Under the pieces are notes generated by a model. It was not told the origin of the DNA, made no database searches, and saw nothing but the letters and a program-made list of their open reading frames with translations. Below are positions 33,914-42,638 of a stretch of DNA of 64,000 nt, piece after piece. A program made the translations under genes and the position numbers. Position 1 is the first letter of the stretch; each line of letters starts with the position of its first letter. The DNA comes from Bacteroidales bacterium (GTDB lineage Bacteria > Bacteroidota > Bacteroidia > Bacteroidales > F082). The stretch spans positions 20,519 through 84,518 of the forward strand of contig JAFYIE010000019.1 of NCBI GenBank assembly GCA_017538795.1. Direction: 5' to 3'.

Positions 33914-34912
33914 CTAAAAAGGTTTGAAACCGATAATCTCTCTTACTTCTTTAATGGTCTTTCTTGCGCTCTCTCTCGCTTTTTCCGCTCCCATTCTCGC
34001 CACCTTATTAATATACTCATCGTTGGCGTCAATCTCACGGATTCTGTCGCGGATAGGTGTCACAAACTGAATCATGTCTTCCGCCAGCTGTTTCTTCATG
34101 TCGCCGTAGCGGATGGTCATGTTGTTGTATGCGTCGTCGAAGAACTGCACCGTCTCAGGTTTCGACACTATGCTCATCAGCTGGAACAGGTTAGCGATAG
34201 GCTCCGGCTTCTCCTGGTTCATCTCCGTCGGACCGCTGTCGGTCTTGGCGCGCATCACTTTCTTGCGGATCGAGGCATCGTCTTCTGCCAAGAAAATGGC
34301 GTTGCCTTCGCCTTCACTCTTGCCCATCTTGCCGTTGCCGTCCAAACCTGGCACCTTAACTAATTGATTACCAAAATTAAATGCCTGCGGAATCGGGAAA
34401 TATTCAACGCCGTAAATATTGTTGAAACGTGCCGCGAAGTCACGGGCTTTCTCGAGATTTTGCTCCTGGTCTTTGCCCACTGGCACATATTGTGACTTGT
34501 GAATCAAGATATCGGCTGCCATCAAAGTCGGGTAGGTGAGGAGGCCTGCGTTCACGTTGTCAGGTTGCTTGCGTACCTTTTCCTTGAATGTTGTCACGCG
34601 CTCCAGTTCTCCGATATATGCGTTCATATTCAAGAAAAGATACAGCTCCACTACCTCCGGCACGTCGCTCTGCACATACAACGTCGCCTTCTCCGGGTCG
34701 ACGCCTGCTGCGAGGTATTCCACCAAAATCTGACGCACTCTTCCATGCAAGTCGTCTGGATGTGGATGCGTTGTAAGTGAATGATAATCAGCTATAAAGA
34801 AATAGCAATTGTAGTTATCCTGCAGGCGGATGAAGTTCTTTACCGCGCCGAAATAGTTTCCAAGATGTAAATTTCCTGTCGGTCTGATGCCACTAAGTAC
34901 AATCTCTTTCAT
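33914..34912 (-). CDS. trpS: Tryptophanyl-tRNA synthetase
   Basis: The 332-residue class I synthetase shows the HIGH motif GNLHLGNYFGA (about 13-23), LTYPTLMAADILIHKSQYVPVGKDQEQNLE in the core, and the KMSKS loop GNGKMGKSEGEGNAIF. Length and motif spacing are those of bacterial TrpRS. A TATATTTG -7-like box on the minus strand (34932-34939) ends 20 bases before the start. hflX and tatD follow on the same strand. Confidence 0.97.
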   Translation of the reverse strand: MKEIVLSGIRPTGNLHLGNYFGAVKNFIRLQDNYNCYFFIADYHSLTTHPHPDDLHGRVRQILVEYLAAGVDPEKATLYVQSDVPEVVELYLFLNMNAYIGELERVTTFKEKVRKQPDNVNAGLLTYPTLMAADILIHKSQYVPVGKDQEQNLEKARDFAARFNNIYGVEYFPIPQAFNFGNQLVKVPGLDGNGKMGKSEGEGNAIFLAEDDASIRKKVMRAKTDSGPTEMNQEKPEPIANLFQLMSIVSKPETVQFFDDAYNNMTIRYGDMKKQLAEDMIQFVTPIRDRIREIDANDEYINKVARMGAEKARESARKTIKEVREIIGFKPF

Positions 34913-34981
34913 AAAAGAATATTTAAACTTGCAAATATACTAATTATTTTTGATAATCGGTTACATTTTTTTAATAAAAAG

Positions 34982-35074
34982 CCATTAGGAATTAGCCATT
35001 AGCCATTAGGTTTTAATACCTAACAACTAACGGCTAACTTCTAATGGCTAATAGCTATTGGCTAATGGCTAAAA
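34982..35074 (-). repeat. TTAGCC array after the RNase G gene
   Basis: About a dozen units of ATTAGCC, GTTAG and their complements form a dense array with several possible hairpins. It begins within the RNase G stop codon (TTT TAG) and fills half the spacer to trpS. It is the longest array of this type in the window. Confidence 0.7.
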
Positions 35075-36649
35075 AGTGATTTCATCACCGTTTTTATTCA
35101 GGAAAGTGTACTGAAGCATGTGGTACGACTTGACTTCCTTGACGTGTATCTTCTTGTGATACTTCCATCTCCATTTTCTTGCGATGGAGAAGAATCCTTT
35201 GGTAAGATAGGCGAAGATGAAAGGATGCACCTGAAGTGTCACTTCGTTCTCGTTCTGGTCGAGAAGCAGATACTTGAGGCTGCTTTCTATCTCGTCAATG
35301 TACACTAACGACGGTTTTATCTTGCCCGTGCCGTCGCAAACCGGGCATTTTTCCTGTACGGTGACTTCCGTTGCCGGGCGCACACGCTGACGTGTGATCT
35401 GGATGAGCCCGAATTTTGTGGCCGGTAGGATGGTGTGCTTGGCACGGTCTTTCGCCATCTCTTCTTGCAGCTTATCGAACAGCAGCTTGCGATTCTTCGC
35501 CTCGTGCATGTCGATGAAGTCGACGATGATGATGCCGCCCATGTCGCGTAAACGCAGTTGTCGCGCTATCTCCACGGCCGATTCCAGGTTGACAGCCAAC
35601 GCGTTCTCTTCTTGAGACGCTTCTTTGTTCAACCGATGCCCGCTGTTGACGTCGATGACGTGCATGGCCTCGGTGTGTTCAATGATGAGGTAAACACCAT
35701 TTCTGATTGTGACAATCCTACCAAACGACCCCTTCACCTGACGTGCCACACCGTAATGCTCGAAAATAGGCTCTTTGCCTTTGTAAAGCTTCACGATGTC
35801 GGCCTTCTGTGGGGCGATGGTGGCGATATAGCTCTTGACTTCGTCAAAAAGCGGTTGATTATCAACAGTTATCGTGTTAAATGACTCGTTGAGGAGGTCT
35901 CTCAGCATCACTGATGTTCGGTCAAGTTCGCTCACAAGCTTCGCCGGAGCCTTGCTTCCGTATAATGACTCTGTGATTTGCTCCCATTTCCCGAGCAGGT
36001 AGTTCATGTCGGCGTCGAGTTCCTCCACCTTCTTGCCTTCAGCCACGGTGCGGATGATGACTCCGAAATTGTTCGGCCTGATGCTCTGGATGAGTTTCTT
36101 AAGACGACCGCGTTCCTCGCCGCTGCGTATCTTCTGCGACACCGACACTCGGTTCGAGAAAGGCACCAACACTATGTAACGTCCCGCAAACGAAATCTCC
36201 GCCGAGATGCGCGGTCCTTTAGTGTTTATCGGCTCTTTCGCGATTTGCACCGGAATCTGGTCGCCAGCCTGCAAGAAATCTGAAATCTTACCCGTCTTGT
36301 CGATGTCGGGACTAAGCTTGAACTTGCTCATCACCGTCTGTGCCGTCTTTCCCTCGTGCGCCAGCTTCGAATACTGTAACAACGAGTTGATCTGCGGACC
36401 TAAATCCAGATAGTGAAGGAAAGCGTCCTTCTCACTGCCAATATCGACAAAAGCGGCGTTCAAACCCGGCAAAATCTTCTTGATGCGGCCAAAATACACG
36501 TCGCCTACTGCGAAATTACTGTTGATTTGCTCTTTGTGGAGTTCAACAAGCTGTTTGTCTTCCAACAAAACAATATTAACCTCTGAAACATCAGAACTGA
36601 TAACAAGCTCTCTGTTGACTGTCGGAACTGTGGTTGCTGTGTTGTCCAT
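35069..36649 (-). CDS. rng: Ribonuclease E/G family endoribonuclease
   Basis: The 526-residue protein has an N-terminal S1 domain (GDVYFGRIKKILPGLNAAFVDIGSEKDAFLHYLDL, about 47-81), an RNase-H-like core, and the DNase-I-like catalytic segment GGIIIVDFIDMHEAKNRKLLFDKL with the metal-binding aspartates. The zinc link CPVCDGTGK follows (about 434-442), with a C-terminal small domain. There is no long scaffold tail, so it is closer to RNase G than to RNase E. It processes rRNA and mRNA. The COX24-like and HU genes lie directly upstream on the same strand, a common Bacteroidota order. Confidence 0.94.
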   Translation of the reverse strand: MDNTATTVPTVNRELVISSDVSEVNIVLLEDKQLVELHKEQINSNFAVGDVYFGRIKKILPGLNAAFVDIGSEKDAFLHYLDLGPQINSLLQYSKLAHEGKTAQTVMSKFKLSPDIDKTGKISDFLQAGDQIPVQIAKEPINTKGPRISAEISFAGRYIVLVPFSNRVSVSQKIRSGEERGRLKKLIQSIRPNNFGVIIRTVAEGKKVEELDADMNYLLGKWEQITESLYGSKAPAKLVSELDRTSVMLRDLLNESFNTITVDNQPLFDEVKSYIATIAPQKADIVKLYKGKEPIFEHYGVARQVKGSFGRIVTIRNGVYLIIEHTEAMHVIDVNSGHRLNKEASQEENALAVNLESAVEIARQLRLRDMGGIIIVDFIDMHEAKNRKLLFDKLQEEMAKDRAKHTILPATKFGLIQITRQRVRPATEVTVQEKCPVCDGTGKIKPSLVYIDEIESSLKYLLLDQNENEVTLQVHPFIFAYLTKGFFSIARKWRWKYHKKIHVKEVKSYHMLQYTFLNKNGDEITF

Positions 36650-36746
36650 AAATATTACAAAGGTTTAATTTTCAATCTAAAAACAATAACACAACATCGT
36701 TTTTGCAATGCTGTGTTACTGTCATTCCAGAAATAAATCCTAAAGA

Positions 36747-36837
36747 TTATTTCTTTTTATGTCTATCTTTTCTGAGGCGTTTTTTGCGCTTATGGGTAGA
36801 CATTTTGTGTCTTTTGTGTTTCTTACCGTTTGGCATA
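36747..36837 (-). CDS. COX24/AURKAIP1-like mini ribosomal protein gene with a one-base frame break
   Basis: Reading from ATG 36837 gives MPNGKKHKRHKMSTHKRKK, the start of the highly basic ~29-residue AURKAIP1/COX24-domain protein found beside HU and RNase G in Bacteroidota, probably a small-subunit ribosomal protein. At the seventh A of an A7 run (plus-strand T7 at 36780-36786) the frame slips. As written it continues TPQKR and stops. With six A the reading is RLRKDRHKKK, then a stop at 36747-36749, exactly the family's end. Either the genome or assembly carries an extra A, or the cell restores the frame by slippage on the A-run. The intact product is inferred from family knowledge. Confidence 0.75.
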
Positions 36838-36859
36838 ATTTTTGAAATTAAATATAAAA

Positions 36860-37180
36860 CTACTTGTTCAAATATTTAATGAATGTTTTAGCTGGCTTGA
36901 ATGAAGGAACGCTGTGCTCTGGGATAACAACTTTGAAACCTTTCTTAGGTGTTCCGTCTGCCCATTTCTCGTTTGGATTGTCCTCTGTAAGTCTCTCTCT
37001 ACCAATCTTCTCTTCTCTGACGATATTTTTGAAACTACCGAAGCCTCTGAGATAAACAGCTTCTTTATTTTTGATTGAATCCATAACGACTTCCATGAAA
37101 GATTCAACTACTGCCTGGGCGCTGCTTTTTTCAACACCTGTTTTTTCAGCAATTTTTGCTACGATTTCAGCTTTTGTCAT
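36860..37180 (-). CDS. hup: HU family DNA-binding protein
   Basis: The 106-residue protein has the HU/IHF fold: MTKAEIVAKIAEKTGVEKSSAQAVVESFMEVV helices, then YLRGFGSFKNIVREEKIGR, the strand leading into the DNA-binding arms. The arm region (ERLTEDNPNEKWADGTPKKGF) lacks the usual GRNP/GKNP motif and is longer, and the end is VPSFKPAKTFIKYLNK. This variant is standard beside rng in Bacteroidales. It bends and compacts DNA. A good promoter lies about 56 bp upstream on the minus strand. Confidence 0.93.
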   Translation of the reverse strand: MTKAEIVAKIAEKTGVEKSSAQAVVESFMEVVMDSIKNKEAVYLRGFGSFKNIVREEKIGRERLTEDNPNEKWADGTPKKGFKVVIPEHSVPSFKPAKTFIKYLNK

Positions 37181-37235
37181 GATTTTAATATTTTAATTTG
37201 TTATTGATTTGTTTCCTGTACTTTATTTTCGGCTG

Positions 37236-37268
37236 CAAAAATAATAAGTTTTTTTTTATTATGAGCAA
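37236..37268 (-). promoter_or_regulatory. Promoter of the HU gene
   Basis: Minus-strand TATTTTTG (37236-37243) with a TTG at 37266-37268, 22 bp upstream. A divergent plus-strand TATTTTTG at 37318-37325 serves ssb, so the 177-bp spacer holds both promoters. Confidence 0.6.
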
Positions 37269-37357
37269 AAAAAATTAATTTTTTTCATTCATTTACTGAT
37301 AGATACGTTTTTTTTGGTATTTTTGCAATATAAATTTATTGTGTAATTTTTTTTGAT

Positions 37358-37828
37358 ATGGCAAGCTTAAATAAAGTTATTTTAATCGGAAATTTGGGTA
37401 AAGACCCTGAAGTTATATCTTTTGAAAACGGAACAAAGAAAATGACCGTCTCCTTAGCGACAACAGAACGTTATCGCGACCGCGACGGCAACTGGCAGGA
37501 ACAAACGGAATGGCATAACCTCGTCAGCTGGGGTGTACTGGCTCAAGATATCGCCGACAAACGTCGCAACTACGTGAAAGGCGATCAAATGTATGTTGAA
37601 GGCAGAATAAAATCTCGTCAATATGTTGATAACCAGAATGTTACAAGACATATCACAGAGATAGTCGTCGATAAGATGATGAGCCTCAGCGGTAACAACC
37701 GTCAGCAGCAACAACAGCAGCAGAATCCTAACGCATCGTATAACGCGTACGCGGCACAACCGCAACAACAGCCTGTCGAAGCACAAATGCCAAGCCAGGA
37801 TTATAATGGTGATGACTTACCGTTCTAA
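37358..37828 (+). CDS. ssb: Single-stranded DNA-binding protein
   Basis: The 156-residue protein has the OB fold (NKVILIGNLGKDPEVISFENGTKKMTVSLATTERY...EWHNLVSWGVLA, residues 5-110), a glutamine-rich linker (about 115-145) and the acidic C-terminal tip DYNGDDLPF that recruits partner proteins. It protects single-stranded DNA in replication and repair. gldE starts 3 bp after the stop, and the order ssb-gldE-gldD is one known from gliding Bacteroidota. Confidence 0.96.
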   Translation: MASLNKVILIGNLGKDPEVISFENGTKKMTVSLATTERYRDRDGNWQEQTEWHNLVSWGVLAQDIADKRRNYVKGDQMYVEGRIKSRQYVDNQNVTRHITEIVVDKMMSLSGNNRQQQQQQQNPNASYNAYAAQPQQQPVEAQMPSQDYNGDDLPF

Positions 37829-37831
37829 ACT

Positions 37832-39142
37832 ATGATTGAAACTCCTTTTTTTATGGGCATAACATGGATTACAGCTGTTTGCCTCGTCATTCTGTGTGTG
37901 CTGCTCCTTTTCTCGGCTCTCGCTTCGGCAAGCGAAACGGCGTTCTTTTCGCTGCTCCCGAACGATATCAACGAGCTGGAAAACTCCGACCGTCGTTCTG
38001 ACAAATTGGTGCTCGAACTGAGAAACAAACCTAAACAGTTTCTCGCTACTATATTGATTACCAATAATTTAGTCAATGTAACCATAACGATTTTCTCCAC
38101 ATATATCATGTCGAGGATGTTCAATATGGCGGCAAACCCTGTCTGGGCGTTTATTATTAATGTGGTGGTGATAACATCGTTGCTCCTCATCTTCGGAGAG
38201 ATGATACCTAAAATAACAGCGGCTAAAAAAGCCCGCTCACTTGCCACAGCTCTCGCTCCAACAATCAACGTGCTCGTGGTGATTTTCAAGCCTTTGAGCT
38301 CACTTTTGGTGCGCTCCACAGCTGTGATAGACAAACGCCTCGCTAAAAAGAATGTTAACCCATTGTCAATCACCGATTTAACTACAGCCGTCGATATTAC
38401 AACGGCGGAGGAGACGCCAAGCGAGGAACGCTCAATGCTTCAGGGTATCGCCACGTTTGGCGAGAAGGAGGTTAGCGACATTATGCAGCCGCGCGTGCAG
38501 CTTTTCGCTGTGAAAGTCTCCACCCAGTTCGACAACCTCATTGAACTTATAATCGAAAACGGATTTTCCAGAATCCCTGTGTACGAAGATACTCTCGACG
38601 AGATAAAAGGTATACTTTATGTGAAAGACTTGCTTCCGCATCTCGAAGAAAAGGATTTCAAATGGCAGGATCTGCTCCGCCCGGCGTTTTTCGTGCCTGA
38701 AAACAAGAAAATCAACGACTTATTCCAAGATTTTCGCGCCAAAAAGATTCATATCGCTATCGTCGTCGACGAATATGGCGGCACTTCGGGACTCGTGACC
38801 ATGGAAGACGTGCTCGAAGAAATAGTTGGCGATATCAGAGATGAGTTCGATGTTGTCGCCGACAATAAAAACTATAAAAAAATCGATGAAAAAACTTATA
38901 TCTTCCAAGCGCAGACAAGCCTCGTCGATTTTTGCAAGGTTTTCGACATAAATGAGGTTTACTTTGAAGATATAAAAGGCGAATCCGACACACTCGCGGG
39001 TCTCATCCTCGAAAAAGAAGGCAGAATACCGCACGCGGGCTTCTCCACATCGTACAAGGAATTCGTTTTCCAGATAGTGAAAGCCGACAAACGCAGAATC
39101 ATCGAGATAAAAGTGACTTATAATGAAGAAGCTGACGATTAG
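37832..39142 (+). CDS. gldE: GldE-type CNNM/CBS membrane protein
   Basis: The 436-residue protein has an N-terminal CNNM (DUF21) transmembrane domain with about four helices (10-30, 75-95, 105-125, 145-160) and the LASASETAFFSL signature. A CBS pair follows (about 205-330, IMQPRVQLFAVKV, SRIPVYEDTLDEIKGILYVKDLL, IAIVVDEYGGTSGLVTMEDVLEEIVGDI). Last is a CorC_HlyC domain (345-436). Such proteins transport or sense Mg2+. The linked gldD gene, which overlaps its last 20 bp, and ssb upstream identify it as GldE, a factor associated with gliding and T9SS in Flavobacterium. No gliding phenotype can be claimed for this organism. Confidence 0.88.
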   Translation: MIETPFFMGITWITAVCLVILCVLLLFSALASASETAFFSLLPNDINELENSDRRSDKLVLELRNKPKQFLATILITNNLVNVTITIFSTYIMSRMFNMAANPVWAFIINVVVITSLLLIFGEMIPKITAAKKARSLATALAPTINVLVVIFKPLSSLLVRSTAVIDKRLAKKNVNPLSITDLTTAVDITTAEETPSEERSMLQGIATFGEKEVSDIMQPRVQLFAVKVSTQFDNLIELIIENGFSRIPVYEDTLDEIKGILYVKDLLPHLEEKDFKWQDLLRPAFFVPENKKINDLFQDFRAKKIHIAIVVDEYGGTSGLVTMEDVLEEIVGDIRDEFDVVADNKNYKKIDEKTYIFQAQTSLVDFCKVFDINEVYFEDIKGESDTLAGLILEKEGRIPHAGFSTSYKEFVFQIVKADKRRIIEIKVTYNEEADD

Positions 39143-39704
39143 TTTGGTGCTGATACCTATATTAATAGTATTGGTGTCGTGCGGAGATAACAATCCGCAG
39201 CCTAAACCTCGTGGTTATTTTCGTATCGATTTGCCCGAAAAACAATACGTTTTGCTCGATACCATGCGCCGCTACAGCTTCGAATACCCCGTTTACGCCA
39301 CCATCACCCCCGATTTCCACTCGTTGGACGAAAAAGACTGGGCAAACGTGGAGTTTCCTTCGTTTAAAGGAACTATACATATTTCTTATAAACAAGTCGA
39401 CAAAAACCTTCCGGAATACATTGAAGACGCCTATCGCATGATTACCAAGCATATCGGCAAAGCGACAGGCATCCGCGACAGCGTGGTCATAAACAAAGAC
39501 AGAAACGTTTACGGCTTGGTGTATTTCCTCGACGGGGAAGGCGTTGCGTCGCCATTGCAGTTTTATCTCACCGACAGCACCGAACATTTTCTGAGAGGCT
39601 CACTTTACTTCAATTTATATCCAAATAATGACTCGATGCAGCCTGTTATAAAGTTTATTTCCGACGATGTACGCCATCTTATTGGAACATTGGAATGGAA
39701 ATAA
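39123..39704 (+). CDS. gldD: GldD lipoprotein
   Basis: The 193-residue protein has a lipobox VSCGD (Cys20). The diagnostic GldD start PKPRGYFRIDLPEKQY (about 28-43) is present, and the sequence continues with YPVYATITPDFHSLDEKDWANVEFPSFKGTIHISY. GldD is required for gliding and secretion in F. johnsoniae and is also found in non-gliding T9SS species, so a role in T9SS biogenesis is inferred. It overlaps gldE by 20 bp, indicating coupled expression. Confidence 0.92.
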   Translation: MKKLTISLVLIPILIVLVSCGDNNPQPKPRGYFRIDLPEKQYVLLDTMRRYSFEYPVYATITPDFHSLDEKDWANVEFPSFKGTIHISYKQVDKNLPEYIEDAYRMITKHIGKATGIRDSVVINKDRNVYGLVYFLDGEGVASPLQFYLTDSTEHFLRGSLYFNLYPNNDSMQPVIKFISDDVRHLIGTLEWK

Positions 39705-39855
39705 TATAATAATCTCACCTAATAACTTATTGATAATCAATCTAAAAAGGCTCTTTGTAAAAATTATATGGAAATATGTAATTATTTGAAAATAATTTTG
39801 TAACTTGCACCTCGAAATCCAATAAAGATATTTTATTAACCAAATTGATATTAGT

Positions 39856-41544
39856 ATGAAAAGATTATTTACTTCTTTAATTGCTGTTATCTTATTGACA
39901 GTCAATGTATTCGCTCAAGAGCAAAATTACGGTGGAATGATTACGCAGAACTCCGACGGAACGTATTTCTACATGCGTAGCTCTCTTGAAATGGTTTATA
40001 TCGAATCGGAAGACTTCCCGAACAAAGACTTGGTCAATTCTTCGTGGAATGAATACATGGACCCGAACAAAAACTTCCCGAACCAGTATAACAAACACGG
40101 CGTCAACATAGGCTCAGTGTCAGTGGGACCTACAAAAAAGGTCAATAACGACGGCAAAAAAGTTGATATCGCCGATGATGTCATAAAAGACAGAATAACA
40201 AAATATATCTCCGACAATAAAATCGCCAACAAGCTTGTTATGAGATGGTTTGATTATAATCCTAACGGAACCATCAATTATGATATTGACAATCCAGAAA
40301 ACCCTGATGCGAAGATTGGCATGAAGACTATCTTTGAAAGAGGTTATTATACAGTTAACGCTGATGACGAGGACATCTCAATGTCGGCACTTAAACGTGA
40401 CAAAGACACCCAAATCAAGGAATTGTCGATGAAGCTTATCCCTTTTACTTTCATGACTTTCACGAAGTTTGACTTTTATGAGAACGAGCCGGTGGCAAGA
40501 GCTATCAGAGATGCGGCCATCGTTGTAGCAGATGTCGCTTATGCTCAGGCATTGAAAAACGGCGCAAACAAGACTTTCGCCGATATCGCTCACGCAGCGG
40601 CTGTAGCTGCGGCAAACGGTGCATATAACGCTACAAAGGACGGTTACACATTGAGATCTGACACATGGCTTTACAAACTCGTTTGGAATAGTGAGATGGA
40701 AGCTTATTTCAACAACGAAGTCGTCAGAAACCCACGACTTCTTGAAACAAGCAACAGATTCAGAATGGAATATGTCGACCATCAGGAGAATAAGAGTATC
40801 GTTCTCATCTCAGCTACAAGAACATTCTCGCAGATTATCGACCTGACAATGGTGCGTAACCTGAACAAGGTGTTCGAACAATTGCAAATCCGTAACGATG
40901 TGTTCAAAGTATGGACTCCGCTTCTCGACTTCTATAGCCTTGTCAGCCCGAGACTTACAGCTCCTATCACTGTTGAAGGCAAGAAAATTACCGCTAAAAT
41001 CGGAACAAAAGAAGGTCTCCGCGGCGGCGAGCAATTCGCTGTTGTCGACGAAGACGGTAACTTCTACGGTTATGTCATCGCCCAGAAAGGTATGATTTGG
41101 GATAACGACGAAGGTATTGGCGATGATGCCGCTGATAAATATGTGCCTCAGGTTGATAAGAAGAAAAAGCGTGTGACAGCCACCACATTTAAGGCAAAAG
41201 GTCTTAAAAACGCACGCACAGGTTTGTTGCTCTCAAATCCTACACCACCTAAGAAAATGCGTGTCGCTGCAAGAGTCGGTACAAAAGAGGGTATTGAAGA
41301 CGATGACGTGTTTGAGGTGTTCCAATATGACGCCGTCTCCAAGAAGTTGATCAAGAAAGGCACGATGAAGCCGGTGAAAGGCAAGATTTGGGATAATATC
41401 TACTATAATAATTCCGGCTCGACAGGAGCAAAGACATCTGTGGCGTTGAAAAAACGCGACAAGGACGGACTCCGCGTTACCGAGACATTGTTCAAAGGTA
41501 GCTGCAAAGTCCAACCAGGTATGTTCTTAAGGAAGAAAAGGTAA
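39856..41544 (+). CDS. Secreted protein with a duplicated C-terminal module, function unknown
   Basis: The 562-residue protein has a signal peptide (1-20, VFA|QE). The N-terminal half (about 30-370) is mixed alpha/beta, with an alanine-rich helix region near 215-260, and I do not recognise it. Two copies of a module occur near residues 381-421 and 473-517, each with a GTKEG motif, a strand pair and an ending IWDN. This resembles small beta-barrel modules of the FlgT C-terminal type, but only loosely. There is no T9SS tail or lipobox, so it is probably periplasmic. The 151-bp upstream spacer is AT-rich with TAATTTTG at 39793-39800. Its end touches the convergent corA. Confidence 0.6.
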   Translation: MKRLFTSLIAVILLTVNVFAQEQNYGGMITQNSDGTYFYMRSSLEMVYIESEDFPNKDLVNSSWNEYMDPNKNFPNQYNKHGVNIGSVSVGPTKKVNNDGKKVDIADDVIKDRITKYISDNKIANKLVMRWFDYNPNGTINYDIDNPENPDAKIGMKTIFERGYYTVNADDEDISMSALKRDKDTQIKELSMKLIPFTFMTFTKFDFYENEPVARAIRDAAIVVADVAYAQALKNGANKTFADIAHAAAVAAANGAYNATKDGYTLRSDTWLYKLVWNSEMEAYFNNEVVRNPRLLETSNRFRMEYVDHQENKSIVLISATRTFSQIIDLTMVRNLNKVFEQLQIRNDVFKVWTPLLDFYSLVSPRLTAPITVEGKKITAKIGTKEGLRGGEQFAVVDEDGNFYGYVIAQKGMIWDNDEGIGDDAADKYVPQVDKKKKRVTATTFKAKGLKNARTGLLLSNPTPPKKMRVAARVGTKEGIEDDDVFEVFQYDAVSKKLIKKGTMKPVKGKIWDNIYYNNSGSTGAKTSVALKKRDKDGLRVTETLFKGSCKVQPGMFLRKKR

Positions 41545-42468
41545 TTAGAACCACCATTTGCGGTGTCGGAAGAACAATGTTAGTCCGACACCCATTACCA
41601 ACATAACGCCGACAATAACCCACAAGGCGAGCGTGGACCCTTCAGGAATGAATGGGAACACCACGTTCATGCCGAAAATACCTGTGATAAACGTCAAAGG
41701 AAGTATGATTGACGACATCAGGGTGAGGATTTTCATGATTTCGTTGGTCTTGTTCGTCTGCATCGAATCGAAAGTCTTCGACAGGCCTTCAATAAGGTCT
41801 TCGTAGTCCTCGGTCATATCCCACACCTTCTGGTAGTAGTCGAGGATGTTGCCCCAGTAGTCTTCCATGTATTCCAAATCGCCGAAACCTCTGATTTGAC
41901 CAGTTTCGAAGGAGTGGAACACCCTCAGCTGAGGCTTGAACAAAGTGTTTATCGTGATGATATTCTTTCTCGTGACGCTGATTCTCTCGATAATCTTAAC
42001 TTGTTTCGAGCCGAAAAGCTCGCGGTTTATCAACTCGAGGTCAAGTCCCACCTTTTTTAATAAATAAAGTGACTCCATCATCAGCTTCTCGAAGATGCGA
42101 TACAGCAGGATATCCGAAGTCTTGAGGTTCTTCTCGAGTTCCTCAATGTCGCGCTCCTGATATTCGTTGAAAAGCTGGCTCACGTACCATGGCGATTTCT
42201 CGATGGTGATGATATAATCCTTGCCCCAGAAGAACTTCACCTCTTTTGTCTTGATGAACTTGTTCTGACGGTCGAAATTCGGGTACTGAAGAATCAGGAA
42301 GTAATAGTCGTCGTAGATATCTATCTTCGGGCGTTGGTTGACTGACTTGCAGTCTTCAATGTCCAAGGGGTGGAAATGGAATTTCTCTTTTAAAAATTTA
42401 AAGTCTTCATCCGCCGGATTCGTCACATGACGCCATTTCAGCGAGCCGATTGTCAATGTCTCAATCAT
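41545..42468 (-). CDS. corA: CorA-family magnesium/cobalt channel
   Basis: The 307-residue protein has a cytoplasmic alpha/beta domain, a long coiled-coil willow helix (about 130-240), and two C-terminal membrane helices. The first membrane helix ends in the signature FGMN (residues about 267-270), and the second is VIVGVMLVMGVGLTLFF followed by a basic tail. CorA pentamers conduct Mg2+ into the cell. It is monocistronic and convergent with the preceding gene with no spacer at all. Confidence 0.93.
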   Translation of the reverse strand: MIETLTIGSLKWRHVTNPADEDFKFLKEKFHFHPLDIEDCKSVNQRPKIDIYDDYYFLILQYPNFDRQNKFIKTKEVKFFWGKDYIITIEKSPWYVSQLFNEYQERDIEELEKNLKTSDILLYRIFEKLMMESLYLLKKVGLDLELINRELFGSKQVKIIERISVTRKNIITINTLFKPQLRVFHSFETGQIRGFGDLEYMEDYWGNILDYYQKVWDMTEDYEDLIEGLSKTFDSMQTNKTNEIMKILTLMSSIILPLTFITGIFGMNVVFPFIPEGSTLALWVIVGVMLVMGVGLTLFFRHRKWWF

Positions 42469-42578
42469 GCTGTCCCCCTTTCTTTTATGATAAAAATTCT
42501 ACATTCGATTATGTTTTCTGTTAAAACGTGCAAAAATACGGTAATTTTTTAAAAAAATCAAAAAAATATTAAAAAAAA

Positions 42579-42638
42579 GTAGAGACGTCATATTATGGCG
42601 CCTCTACTAAGGTCTAAAGTCTAACGACTAATGTCTTA
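42579..42638 (-). repeat. 60-bp stop-codon-anchored repeat, copy 2
   Basis: The hairpin half (42579-42607) and the TTAGAC-unit half (42608-42638) match the copy at 27955-28014 at nearly every position. Here too the last three bases are the TAA stop codon of the minus-strand gene, this time a T9SS cargo gene unrelated to exbD. One arm base differs (GGCG/CCTC), weakening one pair. Confidence 0.8.

Noticed and set aside
34982-35074. The TTAGCC array considered as a CRISPR array
   Set aside because: Units are 5-8 bp with no unique spacers of constant length, and no cas genes are present.
36721-36730. GTCATTCC as a fourth palindromic-element copy
   Set aside because: Only the first eight bases match; neither the CGAGC part nor the GCGAGGAA end is present.
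39730-39740. TTGATAATCAA, also at 50423-50433, considered as a regulator site
   Set aside because: An 11-bp AT-rich palindrome found twice in AT-rich spacers is close to chance; it was kept only as a remark in the intergenic entry.
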